From Alentia gelatinosa (Eukaryota > Annelida > Polychaeta > Phyllodocida > Polynoidae): a stretch of 64,000 nt of DNA. Every line of letters begins with the position of its first letter. Positions within the stretch are counted from its first letter, which is position 1. This document shows positions 60,701 through 64,000 of this stretch, one piece after another. The position numbers and the translations under genes are program-made. The DNA lies in the NCBI GenBank assembly GCA_950022655.1, contig OX465579.1:138455118-138519117 (forward strand), written 5' to 3'. The notes beneath the pieces were generated by a model, which saw only the letters and a program-made list of their open reading frames with translations, made no database searches and was not told where the DNA came from.

Positions 60701-63700
60701 CTCTTTGTATATGTATGGATGATTTCGTCTGTGTGGTAGCCGAGCATAGTATTGGCGTGTTTAGTATATGATTCATATGTATTTACCAACAAAAATCAAA
60801 GGTATGCTCGGATGGGACTCAGGAGGAGCGTAACATTAGTAGTAAAAAAACATAAAATGTTGCGGAAGATTCTGATTTTCATGTCTTTATAGATGCATTC
60901 CAAGGGTTGAGCTAGTGGTAAGATTGCGTGCAATCTGTTTTAAAATTCTGTTAATGTTATGAATCCGTGTGAAGCTCCACATTTCTGCACGTGAGAAGAT
61001 GATAGTTGGATAGTGGGGCGCAGATGTCAGGCTGTCTCTTGCAATTGTCTATGGATGGTTCCACAGATTTTGTCATCCCATCAAACTTGAACAAACAGAT
61101 ATATCCAGGCATTTGCATTTTATGCAATGGCAATCTACTACAACAACACCCATATATAGTCATTCTTCATATGAATTTTCTTTACATTGAGCGAGTACGT
61201 GTACATTGAAACACAATTGCAGTTGTTCAGTATAGTGATGGTTCATGGATTTATATGATATAGAATGACTCGCAGAACCCGTTTAAGCCGCTGACCGATT
61301 TGCATATCTTACGCTGACGGGATTCCTGATACATGCAATTTTTAATTGCCAAAATTACTGGAACATGTTTTCTCACAAGTACATATATCTACAACACTGA
61401 AGATATAGAGAAAATTTCTATTCTTTCATCTCCTTATGAATCAACCCTATCGAACTCCACAATGTATGCCATTTCTGCATCGCATTCACTATATACACCT
61501 TGCATTGTCTTTAATTTTCATTTGACGAGGATATTATTCAGACCAGGTATCTGACCTGACCTTGGCTATTGGCTGTCTACTGGCTTGTAAGCCGGCTGGT
61601 GGGAATAGATGGACGTAACCCGTCTGACACCAGGAACCCCCTCTACATGCCTGCAGCAGCTATAGACCATTCCGAAGTAACAGCACGTAAAATTGGTATT
61701 GAAATGAGAATATTTTGGGTCACAAATATCTAATGGCTCGGATTTCTAAAAAAAACGCACACGCGATGAACAGCATATAATTTATTTCTAGTTACTTCAT
61801 AAAACGTATTTAACCTAGAAAATGATGAAATCCTCCCCCCCCCCCGGTTTAGCAGAATTCAGTAATGCTAGAATGAACATGGCAACCTGTGATCCCTGCA
61901 GTACCCTGCATAGGCTTAGCCTAACTCTCATTCCTCCCCGGAATAATCGAGGGAAGAGTAGAAAAGACTGCTCCGATGGTAAAACTAGACGCTAAGCCGT
62001 ATACCCGCCATATTCACCATGTATGAGTAGATGACCCCCAGTGATGTTCAATATGGCGGGCATCCAGCCTTTTAACTTCTAGGTCTATAGGTCTATAGGC
62101 AAGCACGGCCGTCGGCAGCGAGACCAAACGACCAGGAACCAGTCGGGTCGAAATTAATTCATTATGTAAACACGGGTATGATGTAACGGTAACTGGATGA
62201 GTGCTCGCGGTCACGGGCGGGGCTTGGCTGTCCGACTCCGGAGTCAGAGCCAGGGTGAGGTTCGGGTGCAGCGCCGACGCCAGATTTTGGCCGATGATCT
62301 AACACTGAGCAGATAATCCTCATTATCCACACAGCAGATCGATAGTGTAATTATTCGTCCATAAAACCTCCGACTCGGGGTTGGTTGGATGCTGGAAGCT
62401 AGGTATTGGGACCTAAATCCGAATGGGTAACCATTGTACTATACGTGGAGTAGTATTCAGGAGTTTGTGTGCGCGGCCAGTGCTTTGGCGCCAGTGTCTC
62501 CAGGGAGCAGACGATAATTCAATGAACTGGAACGCCCTGGCGACATTTCATAATCGCCGTGGTCTTTGTGTAAGCCATCAAAATATGACTGAATATCAGT
62601 ATGTGTGTTGGAAAATGACATAACATGAAAGTCGAACATATAAATTTGTGTCTGTGTCAGGGTGATATCTGTGTGTTGCAAAAATATGGCAATTCAAATT
62701 ATGTTTTCAATGAATATATATTCACGGGGAGAATGTTTGTGCTGAAATAAATTTCATATGATGTAAGTGTGAGGCCGTTTTGTCAATTTCCAATTCAAGT
62801 ACACACTTTTTTAAAGATCATGAATACTGTTGCACTGTTGCACCTTCTAACATATTGAAAGTCTTCAGTTGGAAAGTCAAGCGTTTCCACAAGAGTTTTT
62901 AGTACTTCAAATATGAAGAAATAAGGAAAAATCAGTGTGTGAAGAGAACCATATTATTGGTTCTTTCCAGATGGTATGAGAAGCCATAATGGCGCTCAGA
63001 AGCTTGTCACAACTCAGAGCCACTCGCAAACATGCCAAAAACCGTGCCGCAGCAACAACCTCACAATTAGAAAAATAGCCCACATCTCGCGCCCAGGTCC
63101 GAAGCGAGGCAGGCTGTCCACATTGTAGCCCGGCAACTGTAAGCTCAAGCTGACACCCTCTGTTTGGACCAAAAAATCAGCACACAGCAAATAGAGACCA
63201 GTCGGTATACATGCACTGTGCATACGGGAACTCATGAGCTGCTCGCATACCCCACACCCTCATCTCTTCCACCGCAAAGGGAGGAGAAGTCCGGTGTAAA
63301 GGCGTCCCGCTGCGACCAGCCGCCTCGGGTTTGTTATGATGACTTCGCGGGTCCCGGCTGCACGTTTACATACAGGTGTTAAAGATCTAAGCGGGGCGTG
63401 GAAACGCACACCCAACCAGGTGCGCACAGGTGAGGTGCGCTACAGGGGGATAGGAGGAAAGAGAATTCTTGAGAGGTACCCGAAGTGGTTATTGAACATT
63501 TTTGATACCAAGTTTTTAGCTTAAAAACTATACCCGTGATCAAACCGGAGAAACTCCATCTACAACCTATAGTTCTGGGTTATTTCTGGATATTGACGAG
63601 ACAAGTGTTTCTGGACTTGTTAGGCTTATACCTCTGCGTTTTGCCCCGTGGGTTGGGTGGACAGGTGCGTTACCTGGCCGGGTGTATAACCCTTAAACAA

Positions 63701-64000
63701 CTAACTAGTGGGGTGGGCTCTGACGGATTCTGCGAGGTGAGGGTATAGGGTTCTCTTGTTTCGAGTTAAGATTCCAAGGTGGCCTCTGTGGCGAACCACC
63801 ACTCAACATACTCAGTAGAGATTTGAGAATTCGCACACATAGTAAAGAATTATAAACTTGCGCTTTCTGTGGTACAGATTCATCGTCTGAATTAAGAGAC
63901 GCTATTGTTGTCAAACCCACAAACTGGTTATATTCTGAGTACTTTTTCCAAATTAAAAATATAAAAAACCTGGAACCTTCACAACATACACAATACTGAC
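57776..64000. other. No gene recognised; two small CpG-rich patches
   Basis: About 62090-62300 and 63000-63460 are locally CpG-richer and could be promoter or exon remnants, but no frame there matches a family I know. A patch at about 59500-59740 is C-rich and open on the + strand, again without motif. A poly-C run lies near 61834. Further exons of the calcium-channel gene were looked for (S1 and S4 type motifs) and not seen. Confidence 0.35.

Overview
This window is eukaryotic, almost certainly from an invertebrate animal. It has long stretches without genes, interrupted coding sequence with GT...AG junctions, many short palindromic DNA transposons, long (TA)n arrays, and one CpG-rich block that holds the first coding exon of an animal ion-channel gene. 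The phylum cannot be fixed from what is visible. There are no bacterial operons, and I recognised no tRNA, rRNA or CRISPR array.

The one host gene I can name is at the right. A CpG-rich region (about 52.3-55.5 kb) contains, on the + strand, the 5' exon of a T-type (Cav3) voltage-gated calcium channel alpha-1 subunit, ending just before the first membrane segment. The remaining exons were not found and probably lie past the right edge behind a long intron. A second, unrecognised candidate gene is a two-exon minus-strand model at 34.39-34.99 kb with matching splice phase, directly abutted by an inverted-repeat element.

Most of the rest is mobile DNA. From left to right: a coiled-coil ORF1/gag-like fragment joined to the first of six copies of a (TA)n-associated element ('family A'; about 2.1, 10.3, 30.2, 38.2, 48.9 and 51.3 kb); an inverted-repeat and CCCT-rich module (2.4-3.3 kb); a decayed LINE on the minus strand (8.4-10.2 kb); a roughly 0.9 kb element present twice in direct orientation (7.3 and 28.1 kb, 'family B'); a 72-bp direct duplication around a short inverted-repeat element (12.2 kb); several near-perfect hairpin elements (19.7, 20.2, 29.4, 49.7, 57.6 kb); elements ending in TTTATCCTACCCC (19.0, 20.0, 51.0, 56.3 kb, 'family E'); and two palindromic elements with 3-bp flanks (26.5 and 33.4 kb, 'family C'), one carrying a clean nested insertion ('family D') with a TAA duplication.

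Between 40.4 and 44.6 kb lies a decayed PIF/Harbinger transposon: a DDE transposase exon on the + strand with a single internal stop, and, convergent on the minus strand, the MADF-type accessory DNA-binding protein in three exons whose phases match but which carry stops and a frameshift. In autonomous relatives the two proteins act together in transposition; here neither reads through. At 47.8-48.7 kb a minisatellite of about 15-bp units reverses orientation at its centre, forming a giant inverted repeat. Family names A to F are local labels only.
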